From the NCBI RefSeq assembly GCF_030035675.1, contig NC_084493.1:26108203-26172202 (forward strand): a DNA stretch of 64,000 nucleotides, written 5' to 3'. The DNA is from Rhineura floridana (taxonomy: Eukaryota; Chordata; Lepidosauria; Squamata; Rhineuridae). Shown here piece by piece: positions 12,301 through 34,215 of the stretch. Made by a program: the position numbers and the translations under genes. The first letter of the stretch is position 1, and each line of letters starts with the position of its first letter. A model generated the notes under the pieces. That model searched no databases and was not told the origin of the DNA. It was given only the letters and a program-made list of their open reading frames with translations.

Positions 12301-14852
12301 ATGGGGCTCCTGTGGCTGCTTTTGATGAGCATTACATTGAGAGTCCCAGTTATGTTTCAGCATAAGGTATAGTTTGGCCGTCCAGTGAATACCAGTCACT
12401 GAAGGCTAAAGCAATGGGGGACTATTGTATTGATGTCCTCCTGGTGGTCTTCCTGGGAACATGTGGTTGGCCATTATGGAGAAATGGGATGCTGGGCTAG
12501 CAGCCTTGCGGGGAAGGAGAAAGTAAATGGGTGTTGAGGATTTGGTGCATGAGCAGGTGGAGCCTGCCTGATCCCCTTAAACAGGAGATAATAATTTGGA
12601 GAATATTATTGATTTCTTGTTGCACAGGTAAACTAATAGTTCTGCAGGTAACTTAAAATTTCCTCATCTCTTTCCCATCTCTCCAGTTGGATTCCAGTTG
12701 AGGGTACCAGGGACATCTGCACCTGCTGTGAAACCAAGAACTGTGGCTTAACAGGAGGCCAGCCAAGAAGGATCAACCCCTGGGATAGCTGGGCAAGAGG
12801 AAGGAGATCTGGCAGAGATGCATCTGCAAAACATGGTGTGTTTCAGCAATGCTGGACAAACAACTCTGTTCTCTCTGTCTGCAAATGACAGCTTGGTAAT
12901 TTGAACCTGTCCTCATGTTAGGTTATTTCAACCTTGTTCAAAATGCAGATCAACTGGTGAAGGAAGTGGAGACTCATGTGATGGTAGGCCCCATCGTCAT
13001 CCTTGATGCATACTTGGGTTCTAAGAGTCTTGCCAGCCATCAAAGCAAAGCAATGGAATCTCCAGCAGAACATGGTACACTTTTTTAAAACAGAATGTTA
13101 ACATGTAAATGCTGCAAGATTGCAGGTGAGGGTGAGGTGAGAACTTGTGATTTGGGAATCTGGCTACCAAATTGGAATACATTTCTGGGAGAGCTCTGTA
13201 TGTAACATGTCTCTAGCTATGGTATGTTTCCTGCTGAAAGGGTTAGAAATTGGATAGTCTGCCCTAAAATAAGTGGGCAAGGGTTAGAGGGCTGCTTCAG
13301 ACTGGTGGGTTTTCTGCAGGTGTGGTCTGCAACATGCTATTGATGCAATAATAGTGCATTATACTGGACAGTCCACACACTCTGCTTTATAAGTTCTGCA
13401 GTGTTTTCCCAATGCTTTTGCATTATTGCCATCTGGAGGGGCTCTCCTGCATTAAAATTCAAGCAAAGCAGGGCAAAAGAAACCCCAAGATGATTTGGAG
13501 CCCCTATAGATGTCCTTTTTATTGCACACTCATGATTTGTACTTATGATGCCATCAGAGCAGTTGTACATGATCCCACTTTCATTACTGATTGTGCCTGC
13601 ACATGTTTTGCGGTGGTAACACTGCTTTTCCCTTCAGTGCATATGCTGTAATGTCTTGCTGAAATCCTGTAACTGTTTATACTGCAAATGTTCCAGTTTA
13701 TTTTTGTCCTGTTTTTGTTGGGCTATAGCCCTTCAGGACAGCAATAATGAGGCAGCATTGGAGAAGCATCGCAGAACAACCTAAAGTAGGATATATCCAC
13801 CCCAAATGCCCTATTATGTCAAGAACATCTTGCAGAACACACCTGCAATAAAATGCCAGTCTGGAGGAGCTCTTGGGTATAAAAAGTTTGATTTCCACAG
13901 GAAGTTACTAGAGTCCTGGCTTAACCTTTTGCCCACCATGGCCCAGACAAAAAACTGTTATGCTCAGTAGTTTCTCCAACTGATGAGGACTTCCAGGGGG
14001 TTAGCATTTATCCAAGTTTGTTTTCCTCTGAAAAGAGGTCACTGGAGGCTCACTGGTATTTTGTTATAATTTCATTTTATATACCACTTGAATATAAGTA
14101 AAGACACCACTTAAATATTCCAACAGAGAACCAGAAAGTCCACTACTACCACATTAGCTCTTCTATGGAGACGAACAGTGCCCTAAGATGCCTACACAGA
14201 CCCCACGCTCCTACTCTCTGTATTTCTGGGTCCATTAATTCTCTCCAAATTTCCCAACTTGAAACAGTCACCTGAAGCTGTAATTTGAACTGGGAGGGGA
14301 GTCTCCATTGGGGCCCACCTTTTGTTTTGAGATTAAATTCTCTAGTCCTCTCACCTTGTGGTTCTGCTCATTTGGGGAGGGGGAGGCTCTAGCTGTCTTT
14401 TTTTAAATGCACATTAAACTGTATTGATGAAACTTCTAGCTTTGCCCTTTGTTTGCCTGCAAACTCTGATCTGGTACAACAAGTATCTGTTCTGAAAGGT
14501 ATTCTGAATACATCTATAGTAAACCTGATGGAAATCAAAACAGCCTCTAAAGCTAATGTAAAACCTTTGGCAAGTGTTAAATTGCAACACTGGCAGCATG
14601 TTCCCATGCAGGTTTACTTGAAAGCAACCCCCCCAATTATTGGGGCTTGTTTCCAAGTAAAAGCCTAGAATTGTAGCCTTACAATGACTTGTGGGTACTT
14701 GGATGTAAAACTTTGTTCTCCCCCCCTTCCCCCCAGGCTTGTTTTCAGCTCCTGGGCTGCTGTTAGGACTCATCTTGATGGCTCTGGCTCTACTTCTGGC
14801 TCTACTTACTCTTGGAGTTCTTCTGTTCAAAAAGCATTCTGGTTCCCCTTAA
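349..14852 (+). CDS. ZP3: Zona pellucida sperm-binding protein 3 (nine coding exons, 471 aa)
   Basis: Egg-coat glycoprotein that is secreted by the oocyte, polymerises through its ZP module and contributes to sperm binding. Exons: 349-765, 6798-6913, 7316-7419, 8901-9078, 10246-10363, 10466-10557, 12687-12835, 12949-13074, 14737-14852. All borders are GT-AG, phases match, and the sum is 1416 bases. Residues 1-21 look like a signal peptide. ZP-N has the four expected cysteines (C81, C113, C134, C174) and the ZP3-typical stretch RDLFGTG near 92-98. N181-V-S is a possible N-glycan site. The ZP-C cysteine cluster CTCC lies at 353-356. R379-G-R-R382 fits a furin site, and 440-464 is a hydrophobic membrane anchor with a short basic tail. 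Length is a little above mammalian ZP3 (about 424 aa). A ZP3 paralogue cannot be excluded, since non-mammals carry several. Introns are full of repeats. Confidence 0.93.
806..1003 (-). repeat. tRNA-derived SINE (family 1)
   Basis: On the minus strand this reads from an A-box-like TAGCTCAGTGGTAGAGC through a B-box-like GGTTCAATTC to a tail ending near AGGCAGCTTCTTATG. The same family recurs near 19271, 33671, 48640, 48850 and 59925. It lies in ZP3 intron 1. Confidence 0.75.
1207..1375 (-). mobile_element. L2-type LINE 3' tail
   Basis: Starts with an ATTT-rich microsatellite, then the hallmark stretch GTCGCTCATCTGGCTGG followed by a copy of GCCACTCTGAGCGACGTAC. These match the 3' ends of the larger L2 copies near 36803, 43597 and 52434. 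Strongly 5'-truncated. Confidence 0.65.
1411..1810. repeat. Minisatellite, four units of exactly 100 bp
   Basis: Units run 1411-1510, 1511-1610, 1611-1710 and 1711-1810. Each ends with CTCTCTCCCCTCATAG, and most begin TCCTTCTCTTGAGGC. Units differ by only a few bases apart from the more divergent first 15 bases of unit one. The array abuts an L2 tail in ZP3 intron 1. Open frames across it exist only because the unit is repetitive. Confidence 0.85.
1870..2255. repeat. Dispersed repeat ending in a 'CCTGAGGTTGCCCACCCCTAG' type motif
   Basis: The segment runs from a 'gggagcctttttcagc' start to 'cctgaggttgcccacccc'. Related sequence, with the same 'ggcctgtatttggc' and 'gcctgaggtt' words, appears at 49240-49575 and in part at 28205-28340. 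Probably a non-autonomous DNA element; the class is not established. Confidence 0.45.
2430..3495. repeat. Unclassified AT-rich dispersed repeat, two adjoining copies
   Basis: Two related copies begin near 2430 and 2700. They share the words 'gagaaatttgattcagtt', 'aacaatatgagaactgaaac' and 'gcagttctcc'. The same family recurs at 4740-5172 (reverse), 9455-9845, 15240-15350 and 17380-17530. No protein domain was recognised in any copy. Confidence 0.5.
3846..4171. mobile_element. hAT-type MITE with 8-bp target duplication
   Basis: Ends read CAGGGGTGTCACT and, on the right, AAGTGACGCCACTG, which is its imperfect inverted copy. The octamer GGTTTTGT flanks it at 3838-3845 and 4172-4179. An 8-bp duplication and CAGGG-type ends are the hAT signature. 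The 326-bp interior is GC-rich, unlike the surrounding intron, and codes for nothing recognisable. Confidence 0.85.
4740..5172 (-). repeat. Unclassified AT-rich dispersed repeat (reverse copy)
   Basis: Reverse-oriented copy of the family at 2430-3495 and 9455-9845. It is recognised by 'ctcatttttccaatctgaaatt' at one end, 'gtgtgaatttctcctaat' inside, and 'gcaaactgaattgaatttctcc' at the other end. Confidence 0.45.
6172..6475. repeat. Palindromic MITE (family B)
   Basis: A long imperfect inverted repeat. The left arm contains 'catcctgggaagtgtagttt' and 'ttgttaggagacccctattc'; the right arm holds their reverse complements. It starts with 'ggccacgtccacacc' and can fold into a hairpin of roughly 300 bases. 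Other copies: 28345-28635, 30799-31109 and fragments near 18515 and 58190. Confidence 0.65.
6945..7290. repeat. Dispersed repeat with 'gagaaccactgct' end
   Basis: Begins with 'gggagctcccaaattgtggtcc' and ends with 'gaaactttgagaaccactgct'. This wording is typical of non-autonomous DNA elements in amniotes. The right end almost touches ZP3 exon 3. The family is not fixed. Confidence 0.35.
7498..7732 (-). repeat. tRNA-derived SINE (family 2)
   Basis: On the minus strand, a B-box-like GGTTCAGAATCC is followed by 'tcacccagagagtttcatgg', 'cctcacagggttg' and 'caccttgagctccttgg', ending in an A-rich tail. Copies of this family lie at 21950, 47735, 50675 and 51645. Confidence 0.65.
8485..8545 (+). 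mobile_element. LINE 3' tail fragment (L2-like)
   Basis: Contains 'gccgccctgggctcctactggg' and ends in (AAAT)n. The same arrangement ends the L2-like copy at 23810. Confidence 0.45.
9135..9300 (-). repeat. 5S-rRNA-derived SINE (reverse)
   Basis: The stretch CAGGCGGTCTCCCATCCAGG, followed by GACCAGACCTGACCCTGCTTA, is the reverse complement of the 3' half of vertebrate 5S rRNA with a few changes. The preceding 'tttatatcccacctttc' is a LINE-like tail. A + strand relative lies at 54925-55075. This fits a SINE3-type element rather than a 5S gene. Confidence 0.65.
9455..9845 (+). repeat. Unclassified AT-rich dispersed repeat
   Basis: Nearly full-length member of the family described at 2430-3495, running from 'ggagaaggattagatctagt' to 'gaggggaaaaatgagaaact'. 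BovB sequence begins just after it. Confidence 0.45.
9858..10215 (+). mobile_element. BovB (RTE-clade) LINE, 3' fragment
   Basis: Translates to the BovB C-terminus: [20 protein letters not shown], then [38 protein letters not shown] and [12 protein letters not shown]. It ends in the usual 'ggcacatagcagcagcaaca' tail. BovB is abundant in squamates. 5'-truncated, lying in ZP3 intron 4. Confidence 0.88.
11060..11170. repeat. Palindromic hairpin repeat (family A)
   Basis: The left arm 'cagatgttgctgaactacagctcc' pairs with the right arm 'gtaattcagcaacatctagagg'. The same roughly 130-bp palindrome recurs at 18348, 21470, 22500, 22625, 28725, 32515, 51140, 51325, 54340, 62955 and 63565. Confidence 0.6.
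13295..13867. mobile_element. Non-autonomous DNA transposon with roughly 36-bp inverted ends
   Basis: The left end CTTCAGACTGG...TGCAGGTGTGGTCTGCA is matched in reverse by the right end TGCAGAACACACCTGCA...CCAGTCTGGAG. The 570-bp interior has no recognisable coding sequence. A clean target duplication was not found, so the superfamily is open. Lies in ZP3 intron 8. Confidence 0.6.
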
Positions 14853-14886
14853 GGTGTTGTGTAATGCATGTCTTGATGCTAAAAAA

Positions 14887-14892
14887 AATAAA
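14887..14892 (+). terminator. ZP3: ZP3 polyadenylation signal
   Basis: AATAAA lies 35 bases after the ZP3 stop codon. This very short 3' UTR is usual for ZP3 genes. Confidence 0.7.
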
Positions 14893-14956
14893 ATTAAGAA
14901 ATGAAATGGGTGTCTTTACTCCAGTCTAAGGTGGCAGGAAATAAACAAGGCAGATG

Positions 14957-15190
14957 GTATTTTGTTATGTGCTTCCAAGTCGACTACGACTTACAGTGAC
15001 CCTTTGAATCAGCAACCTCCAAGAGCATCTGTCATGATCCACCCTGTTCAGATTTTGTAAGTTCAGGTCTGTGGCTTCCTTCATGGAATCAATCCATCTC
15101 TTGTTTGGCCTTTTTTTCTACTCCTTTCTGTTTTCCCCAGCATTATTATCTTTTCTAATGAATCATGTCTTCTCATTATATGTCCAAAGT
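14957..15190 (-). mobile_element. BovB LINE 3' fragment
   Basis: The minus strand carries the BovB C-terminal codons ([28 protein letters not shown]) and the 3' tail 'gtcactgtaagtcgtag'. It lies just downstream of ZP3, 5'-truncated and decayed. Confidence 0.75.
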
Positions 15191-15789
15191 AAAGCAAAAT
15201 GCTGCTGTACTGATCCATAAATTGCCAAATCCACAGTTGAGCAATAAGTTTCATTAGGGCCAGCCAAAAGTCACATTTGTACTTCTTGAAACCATATAGG
15301 AACTGAAACACATCCATATTTCAAAATTTGCACTTCTCCAAATTTTGCAATCTTTTGCAAGAAAAAAGATGAACATGAAATGCAGAGAAATGTCTTCACC
15401 TAGTGCTGAAATGGTGTCCTTGGCAACAGTGGGCAAGCCTCAGTAGCTATTCAAATCTGCAACTAGCCCATGAAGTTTACTGAGTAAATAACTCCTTTGG
15501 GCATTAGCAAATTGTCTTGAAAAGAAAAGGGAACAAGCCAGCCCCTGTGCTTCAAGTCGCAAGAGGGGAGGCATTTCAGTCTGTAAAGCGATCATAAGAT
15601 AGCAAGATCCTGTAACTGCAGAAAATCAGATCTTTCTAATGGAATGAGCTTTTATAAACTAGAGTCCACTTCAGATGAGCATTATCCTACAGGTGGATAT
15701 TACACACTGCAAAGAGAAAGCATCACCCCAAAAGAAGACACAGATTTGCGTAAAGCTAATGCATATATGTAAATTTTGAAATGCTGTTA

Positions 15790-16765
15790 ACATAAGAACA
15801 TAAGAAGAGCCTGCTGGATCAGGCCAGTGGCCCATCTAGTCCAGCATCCTGTTCTCACAGTGGCCAACCAGGTGCCTGGGGGAAGCCCACAAGCAGGACC
15901 CAAGTGCAAGAACACTCTCCCCTCCTGAGGCTTCCGGCAACTGGTTTTCAGAAGCATGCTGCCTCTGACTAGGGTGGCACAGCACAGCCATCACGGCTAG
16001 TAGCCATGGATAGCCCTGTCCTCCATGAATTTGTCTAATCTTCTTTTAAAGCCTTCCAAGCTGATGGCCATTACTGCATCTTGTGGGAGCAAATTCCATA
16101 GTTTAACTATGCGCTGAGTAAAGAAGTACTTCCTTTTGTCTGTCCTGAATCTTCCAACATTCAGCTTCTTTGAATGTCCATGAGTTCTAGTATTATGAGA
16201 GAGGGAGAAGAACTTTTCTCTATCCACTTTCTCAATGCCATGCATAATTTTATACACTTCTATCATGTCTCCTCTGACCCGCTTTTTCTCTAAACTAAAA
16301 AGCCCCAAATGCTGCAACCTTTCCTCGTAAGGGAGTCGCTCCATCCCCTTGATCATTCTGGTTGCCCTCTTCTGAACCTTTTCCAACTCTTTAATATCCT
16401 TTTTGAGATGAGGCGACCAGAACTGTACACAGTATTCCAAATGCGGCCGCACCATAGATTTATACAACGTCATTATGATATCGGCTGTTTTATTTTCAAT
16501 ACCTTTCCTAATTATCGCTAGCATGGAATTTGCCTTTTTCACAGCTGCCGCACACTGAGTCGACATTTTCATCGTGCTGTCCACTACAACCCAGAGGTCT
16601 CTCTCCTGGTCGGTCACCGCCAGTTCAGACCCCATGAGCGTATATGTGAAATTCAGATTTTTTGCTCCAATATGCATAATTTTACACTTGTTTATATTGA
16701 ACATATAACTGTTTAAATTGAAATGCATCTTGCCATAATGGAGAAGAGCGTGTCTGGTCACTCTG
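15790..16765 (-). mobile_element. CR1 LINE 3' half with open reverse-transcriptase C-terminus
   Basis: The minus-strand frame 16761-15997 (254 aa) has the CR1 signatures KSMVRPHLEYCVQFWSPH, KDIKELEKVQKRATRMIKG, LPYEERLQHLGLFSLEKKR and KYFFTQRIVKLWNLLP. It is followed by the usual 3' UTR 'gatgctggactagatgggcc' ending 'ttcttatgttcttatg'. The open 254-codon stretch suggests a fairly young copy. It is 5'-truncated, lacking the endonuclease and catalytic RT part. Confidence 0.88.
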
Positions 16766-17069
16766 TCCAGATGCTAACTGTTGATAGGCACCTTCATGAC
16801 ATCCCTGCTCTCCACTATTCTTTAAACTGGAAAGATAGCCTTTAAACAGATTATGGTCCTCCCTAAAGTTCAACACACAGCCACTGTCTCTTCAGCTGTT
16901 GCAAATACTGTATTTTTGTGCAAGATGTATGCCCAAACAAATGTGTGTAAGAGAAACTACAACAGTGGGGTGAAATCAATGGGGGTTGGTGGCTTCTTGG
17001 CAGTGGAATCCACTCTGGCTTTTAGTCCAGATTTTCAAGGAGCTCTCCAAGGTGCTATTGCTCCTTGAA

Positions 17070-17290
17070 AAAAATGGAAATGGACTGCCTTCAAGTCAAT
17101 CCCAATTTATGGCGACCCTATGAATAGGGTTTTCATGGTAAGCGGTATTCAGAGGGGGTTTACCATTGCCTTCCTTTGAGGCTGCAATGCAGCGACTGGC
17201 CCAAGGTCACCCAGTGAGCTTCATGGCTGTGTGGGGATTCGAACCCTGGTCTCCCAGGTTGTAGTCCAACACCTTAACCACTACACTACT
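17070..17290 (-). repeat. Sauria-type SINE
   Basis: The + strand begins with the reverse of a BovB-like tail ('ccttcaagtcaatcccaattt', 'ggcgaccctatgaatagggtt'), then 'gaggcaatggtaaacc'-type body in reverse, then a reversed B box in 'ggattcgaaccctggtctcc'. A tRNA-related head joined to a BovB-like tail defines Sauria SINEs. Confidence 0.7.
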
Positions 17291-17529
17291 TCAGACTAAA
17301 CCCCAAAGTGGATTCAACTGCCTCACTGATATGGAGCCATCAGCCTCCACTGGATGAAATGCAGCCTCTAGTAGGGATGCATCTGTCTGTTTCATTTCTC
17401 TCAATTTCTCATTTTTCCAGTCTTAAATTCAGCTCGCCACATAAATCCAAATGAAAATCTGGTGATGTTAATGTGAATTTCTCCTAGTATACAGTTTTGT
17501 GTGGCATCTGTGAAAAAGGCAAATTCTAT

Positions 17530-18255
17530 GCTAGGGATCATTAGGAAAGGTATTAAAAATAAAACTACTGATATAATGATATATAAATCTAAGGTGCAGC
17601 TGCATTTGGAATACTGTACATGGTTCTAGTTGCCTCACCTCAGAAAAGGTATTGTAGAGTTGGAAAAGGTTCAGAAAATGGCAACCAGAATGATCAAGGG
17701 GATGGAGCGGCTCCCTTACGAGGAAAGGTTGCAGCATTTGGGGCTTTTTAGTTTAGAGAAAAGGTGAGTCAGAGGTGACATGATAGAACTGTATAAAATT
17801 ATGCATGGCATTGTGAAAGTGGATAGAGAAAAGTTTTTCTCCCTCGTAACACTAGAACTCATGGACATCCAATGAAGCTGAATGTTGGAAGATTCGGGAC
17901 AGACAAAAGAAAGTATTTCACACAGCACATAGTTGAACTGTAGAATTCACTCCCACAAGATGCAGTGATGGCCACAAACGTGAGTGGCTTTAAAAGAAGA
18001 TTAGACAAGTTCATGAAGGATAAGGCTATCAACAGCTACTAGCCGTAAGGGCTGGACTCCGCCACCCTAGGCAGATGCAGTATGCTTCTGAAAACCAGTT
18101 GCCGGAAGCCTCAGGAGGGGAGAGCACTCCTGCACTCGGGTCCTGCTTGCATGATCCTCATAGGCAACTGGCTGGCCACTGTGAGAACAGAATGCTGGAC
18201 TAGATGGGCCACTGGCCTGATCCAGCAAGGCTCTTACTATGTTTTTATGACTCAT
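17530..18255 (+). mobile_element. CR1 LINE 3' fragment
   Basis: Same family as 15790-16765, in opposite orientation. Decayed codons for VEKVQKMATRMIKGMERLPY and EERLQHLGLFSLEK are visible, followed by the 3' UTR 'atgctggactagatgggcca' and the tail 'ctcttactatgttttt'. Confidence 0.82.
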
Positions 18256-18347
18256 GAAATCTTTCTGCACACAATTTTCCTTAAGGCAATGCATTTTTGT
18301 ATGTTTTAAACAATGTGGCTGCCATTTAGCTACTGGGCTATGTTTAA

Positions 18348-18490
18348 GGCAGCTTTTCCCAATCAGTGTGCCTCCAGATGTTGTTGGACCACAACTCCCA
18401 TCTTTCCTGACCATTGGCAATGCTGGCTGAGGCTGATGGGAGTTGTGGTCCAACAACATCTGGAGGCACACTGGTTGGGAAAGGCTGGTT
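18348..18490. repeat. Palindromic hairpin repeat (family A)
   Basis: Arms 'gtgcctccagatgttgttgg' and 'ccaacaacatctggaggcac' are an exact 20-base inverted match around a short loop. This is the cleanest copy of family A in the window. Confidence 0.75.
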
Positions 18491-18514
18491 TAAGGTGCTG
18501 TGATGATGAAAAAC

Positions 18515-18600
18515 TCTCATTAAGCTACAATTCTCAGCACCCTTAAGAAACTATAGTTCCCAGGATTCTCTGGGGGAAGCCATGTACTTTAATTGCATAG
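18515..18600. repeat. Palindromic MITE family B, fragment
   Basis: Contains 'gctacaattctcagcaccctt' and 'ccaggattctctgggggaagcc', matching the right arm of family B copies at 28345 and 30799. Confidence 0.4.
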
Positions 18601-19250
18601 TGAGAATGTGACAATGAGCCGAGTCACCAAACAAGTACCTAGCAACACTCCTGAAATCCAGTATTCTTTTGATCACTGTCCACAATGGTGCCTTTTCCCA
18701 ATAGAATTGATATTGCTATCTGGAACAAACTGTGTGGAGAAGAAACAAATTATTACCTTGCTTAGTTTGCCCAGCCTTATGTGCGTTTACTTAGAAATAA
18801 ATCCCCCAGTGCTCCCATGCAAATATGTTGAAGTTGTAGCTCAGAAAATGCTATAGCTTTCGTTTTTTGATCTTGCAGCTGCAACCTAGAGTTGTTTTCT
18901 GTATTTGCTTTTTAAAAGCATATTATTTTAATTCTGAATAAATATATAAATACAACATTAAAACACCCGCGTAAAAAGTTGAGATGCCGAAAAGGGCTGT
19001 AAAAAACGAAGAATTGCCCGGAAACCGTTAAGCTTTTGTATTTGACGTCCCTTGTTACAGCATAAGAATTGATGCAGGAAGAAAGATGAAGCAAGGAGGA
19101 GCTAGCGGCTGGAAACCCTGAGCGCGATCAGCTGATCAGTCTTTCAAGATCAGCTGGTTCATAGGAAGCCCTTCAGTGATTGGGTGGAAAGGAGAGGTCA
19201 GGTGATTCACCCTTGTAGGGCAGAGAGCAGCAAGCACCGCGCCGGGCATC

Positions 19251-31353
<12,103 letters not shown>

Positions 31354-31722
31354 GACGCCTCCAGGATGGACAGTGTTGTGGCTGGAATGAGTTTTATTTT
31401 GTCGCAGGCCAAGAAATCTCCGTGGCTACTTCAGAGAGAATCCTTGTGTCCAGCAAGTTTTTTCCCAATGGCTGTAACCAAGGAGGTCATTACTGAAATC
31501 CATTCCTTTCTTCTGGCTTACTGTGTTCAAAACCAAAGGCTGTCCTTGTTGTTGGTGGTACAGCACTCTGGCCTTATCTATACGTGCAGCAGAATGGGAT
31601 GGTAGAATAGACTGTACCATTTTTGAGTATACGTATGTGTGGGGGGTCCATTTTTGAAAAACATTGCTTTATATTAAAAACTCTTAACAGTCAGAAAATG
31701 TGTATAGCATGGAGTGGGCTGA

Positions 31723-31728
31723 AATAAA
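31723..31728 (+). terminator. COMMD4: COMMD4 polyadenylation signal
   Basis: AATAAA lies about 370 bases after the COMMD4 stop codon. It is the first canonical signal in the 3' flank. Confidence 0.55.
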
Positions 31729-32514
31729 ACCTTTTCTCTCTAATGTGCTAGGTCTTTTCCCGCCTATTAGAAGATTTGTATACAGAAGAGAGTTCAAAGT
31801 GGGCATTCTCCCAACTTCACAGTCAAAGTGGTACAGTCTACTCTGTTGTGATTTTTCCTCCTCACTCTGCTGCCTCATTTGGCTCCTGGTTTAACCATCT
31901 GTTTCAATTAAAATCCTCCTTGTCAGTGCCCAGTCCCCTTCTGCATCTTTCCCCGAAGTCAGAGCTGCCCAAAATGTGGTCCCATTGCTGCTGCTGCTCC
32001 CCTTTCCTTGGATTGGTCCATCAGCATTGCTGAGCCAGTATCAACTCCTATCTCTGCTTTGGCTACCAGGAGTTCCCACCTTGGGGCTGTTTCTTCCAAA
32101 TCGCACTAACCCAGGATGAAACTCCTGTGGTTCCACAGCCCCAATGCCACCCTGGAACCAGAACAAGCAGAAACACAAATGTGGCATCCTCACACATGTT
32201 ACCTGCTCCAAAAGGTATCTCTTGATGTGCATTGAAGTTGCCTGGATTTTTCACGAATGAACCCCAGAAGTAGAATGCTTTTGCCATGGTTTGAGTTGCA
32301 CTTTGTCATGTCATGAGCATAGAAACTCTGAGACGCCAAGATTTTCTTGCATTAATCTGCGTGGTGCCATAAGAACTTTATATGTATCAAGACGGCTCTT
32401 GCCTCATTCTCTCTGGGGAGAGGCGGCCTTGTTAATCTCCCCCTGCCCTTTTTGCAGAAGTAGGGAAGCTCCAGATCACAGCTATTTCTTGTCTGTTTGC
32501 GTTGACCTTCCCCT

Positions 32515-32645
32515 AATGCAGGGATGGGGAACCTGTGGCCCTCCAGATGTTGTGGGACTACAGCTCCCATCATTCATGACTGCTGGCTGTGACCCTTGGG
32601 AGTTTGAGTCCAACAACACCCAGAGGGTCACGGGCTCTTTATGCC
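32515..32645. repeat. Palindromic hairpin repeat (family A)
   Basis: 'gcagggatggggaacctgtgg' start, 'ccagatgttgtgggactacag' arm, and 'gagtccaacaacacccagag' as the opposite arm. Lies downstream of COMMD4. Confidence 0.55.
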
Positions 32646-33670
32646 TGCCTTAGAACTTTCTTCCTCAAACAGAGGAAGGCTGCTCTGTTATTTCCATTTA
32701 CCAGTGAGCCATCTATGTTTGAGGTGTGGAAGGGCGAAATAGCCTGTCATTCTCTTCCTCCCAAGCCCTTGATTCTTTTCCTGCAATGGATGTGGGAGGT
32801 GTGGGAAAGGTGTGTATCTCCAAATATCTCCATGTGTTTGAAGCTCAGCATCTTAAAACCTCAGCGGTTGTACCATTTCCATATTTTGCAGAACAGGAGA
32901 AAATTAAATCTCACTGTAGCAAGAGCTCTTGTGGTACTGTCAAGTGTTTTATCGGGTTGTGCTGTGGACACACTAGATCTGTCTGCTACCGAAAGAAGGA
33001 ATAGTTCAATTCCCAAAGAATAAGGTTACAATTGCAAACGTTCATACCTCTCTCTGTGTGTGTTTTTTTTTTAATTAAAAAAAATTCACGGAGGTGGCTC
33101 CAACAGGAAGAAAGTTGAAAACATTCTAGAACATCATTTTTTAAAAAAAACCTGGGGAAAAACAAGCATTGGGCCAGGAGCCTAAATTAGTATTAGGAGG
33201 TTCCGTGTTGGTTTCCTTGGGGAAGGCATTTCACAAAAACAGTGCTGTGAGTGAGAAGGCCCTGCCTGTCATAGGACACAGCACCTCAGAAGCAGTAGCG
33301 TAGTGGCAAATTCAGAATAGCACAGTCCCTTCATGATAGTCACAATCACACACACCGTTTTTGCTGCTGGCTTGAGAATGAAATCTTTGTTTATGCCTTC
33401 TCCTACAGTAACAGACATCCCTAGGAGCCAATCAGCATGAAAGGGGAGAGTTTTCATTAGCTTCAAAGTGCTGACTTGCCTCCTTGCACTCTGGTTAGCT
33501 CCAATCAGCAAGAAAGGACGCATGTTAGAAGACTCTTCTCAGTGGCTATCACATTCTCCTTTCATACTGATTGGCCTGTAGGATGCTGACAACAGAGGGA
33601 TCCTCTGGGACCTGGTTCCTAAAAACGTAAAGGGTCTAAGACACACACACACACACACCGAAATCTTGAG

Positions 33671-33830
33671 TTAAACCATTGATCCATCTAACCCAGTATT
33701 GTCTACACTGACTGGCAGCAGCTCTCAAGGGTTTCAGGTAGGAGTTTCCCAGCACCACCTGGAGATGCTGGGGACATAACCTGGGACCTTTTGCATGCAA
33801 ACCAGATGCTCTACAACTGAGCTGCTGCTG
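33671..33830 (-). repeat. tRNA-derived SINE (family 1)
   Basis: Reversed: 'ttgatccatctaacccagta', 'cactgactggcagcagctctc', 'ctgggaccttttgcatgcaaa' and 'agatgctctacaactgagct'. These cover the tail, body, B-box and A-box regions. Confidence 0.7.
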
Positions 33831-33844
33831 TTACTATTTATTAC

Positions 33845-34215
33845 CCACCAATAGCTGTATAGCACAGTGGGGAGGAGAGCCTGGCTGGGAATCCAGAGTC
33901 TGTGAGTTCAAATCCCCGCTCATGTCTCCTGGGTGTGAAGGGCCAGCTAAAGATCACCCCCACAGTGAGTGGCTCAGGGGTTACGTGCCCTGCCACCTGT
34001 GCAGCCGTGGGCAAGCTGCATAGTCCCAAGGAGCCCAGTTGCCCCCCAGCTGGCAGTTGCGGACAAGGAAGGGGCTGGCTTGTGCAGCTGTGGTAAGCTG
34101 AGCAGGCCCTGGCCAGCTGGGGAAGACTAGCCTCAGAGGGAGGCAATGGTAAACCCCCTCTGAATACCACATACCATGAAATCCCTATTCATAGGGTCGC
34201 CATAAGTCAGGATTG
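33845..34215 (+). repeat. Sauria-type SINE, near full length
   Basis: A tRNA-related head with 'gtgagttcaaatccccgctc' as B box, then the body 'gccagctaaagatcacccc', then 'ggcaatggtaaacccc' and a BovB-like tail 'gtcgccataagtcaggattg' ending 'cttgaaggcagtcc'. Between COMMD4 and the foldback element. Confidence 0.75.

Noticed and set aside
11200-12680. Possible extra exon or element in ZP3 intron 6
   Set aside because: No frame matched ZP3 or a known element, and no clear repeat ends were found; I see nothing supportable there.
33180-33290. L2 fragment near 33.2 kb
   Set aside because: A few L2-like words ('gagaaggccctgcctgtc') are present, but it is too short and diverged to list as a feature. 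Otherwise nothing was recognised in 32.65-33.67 kb.
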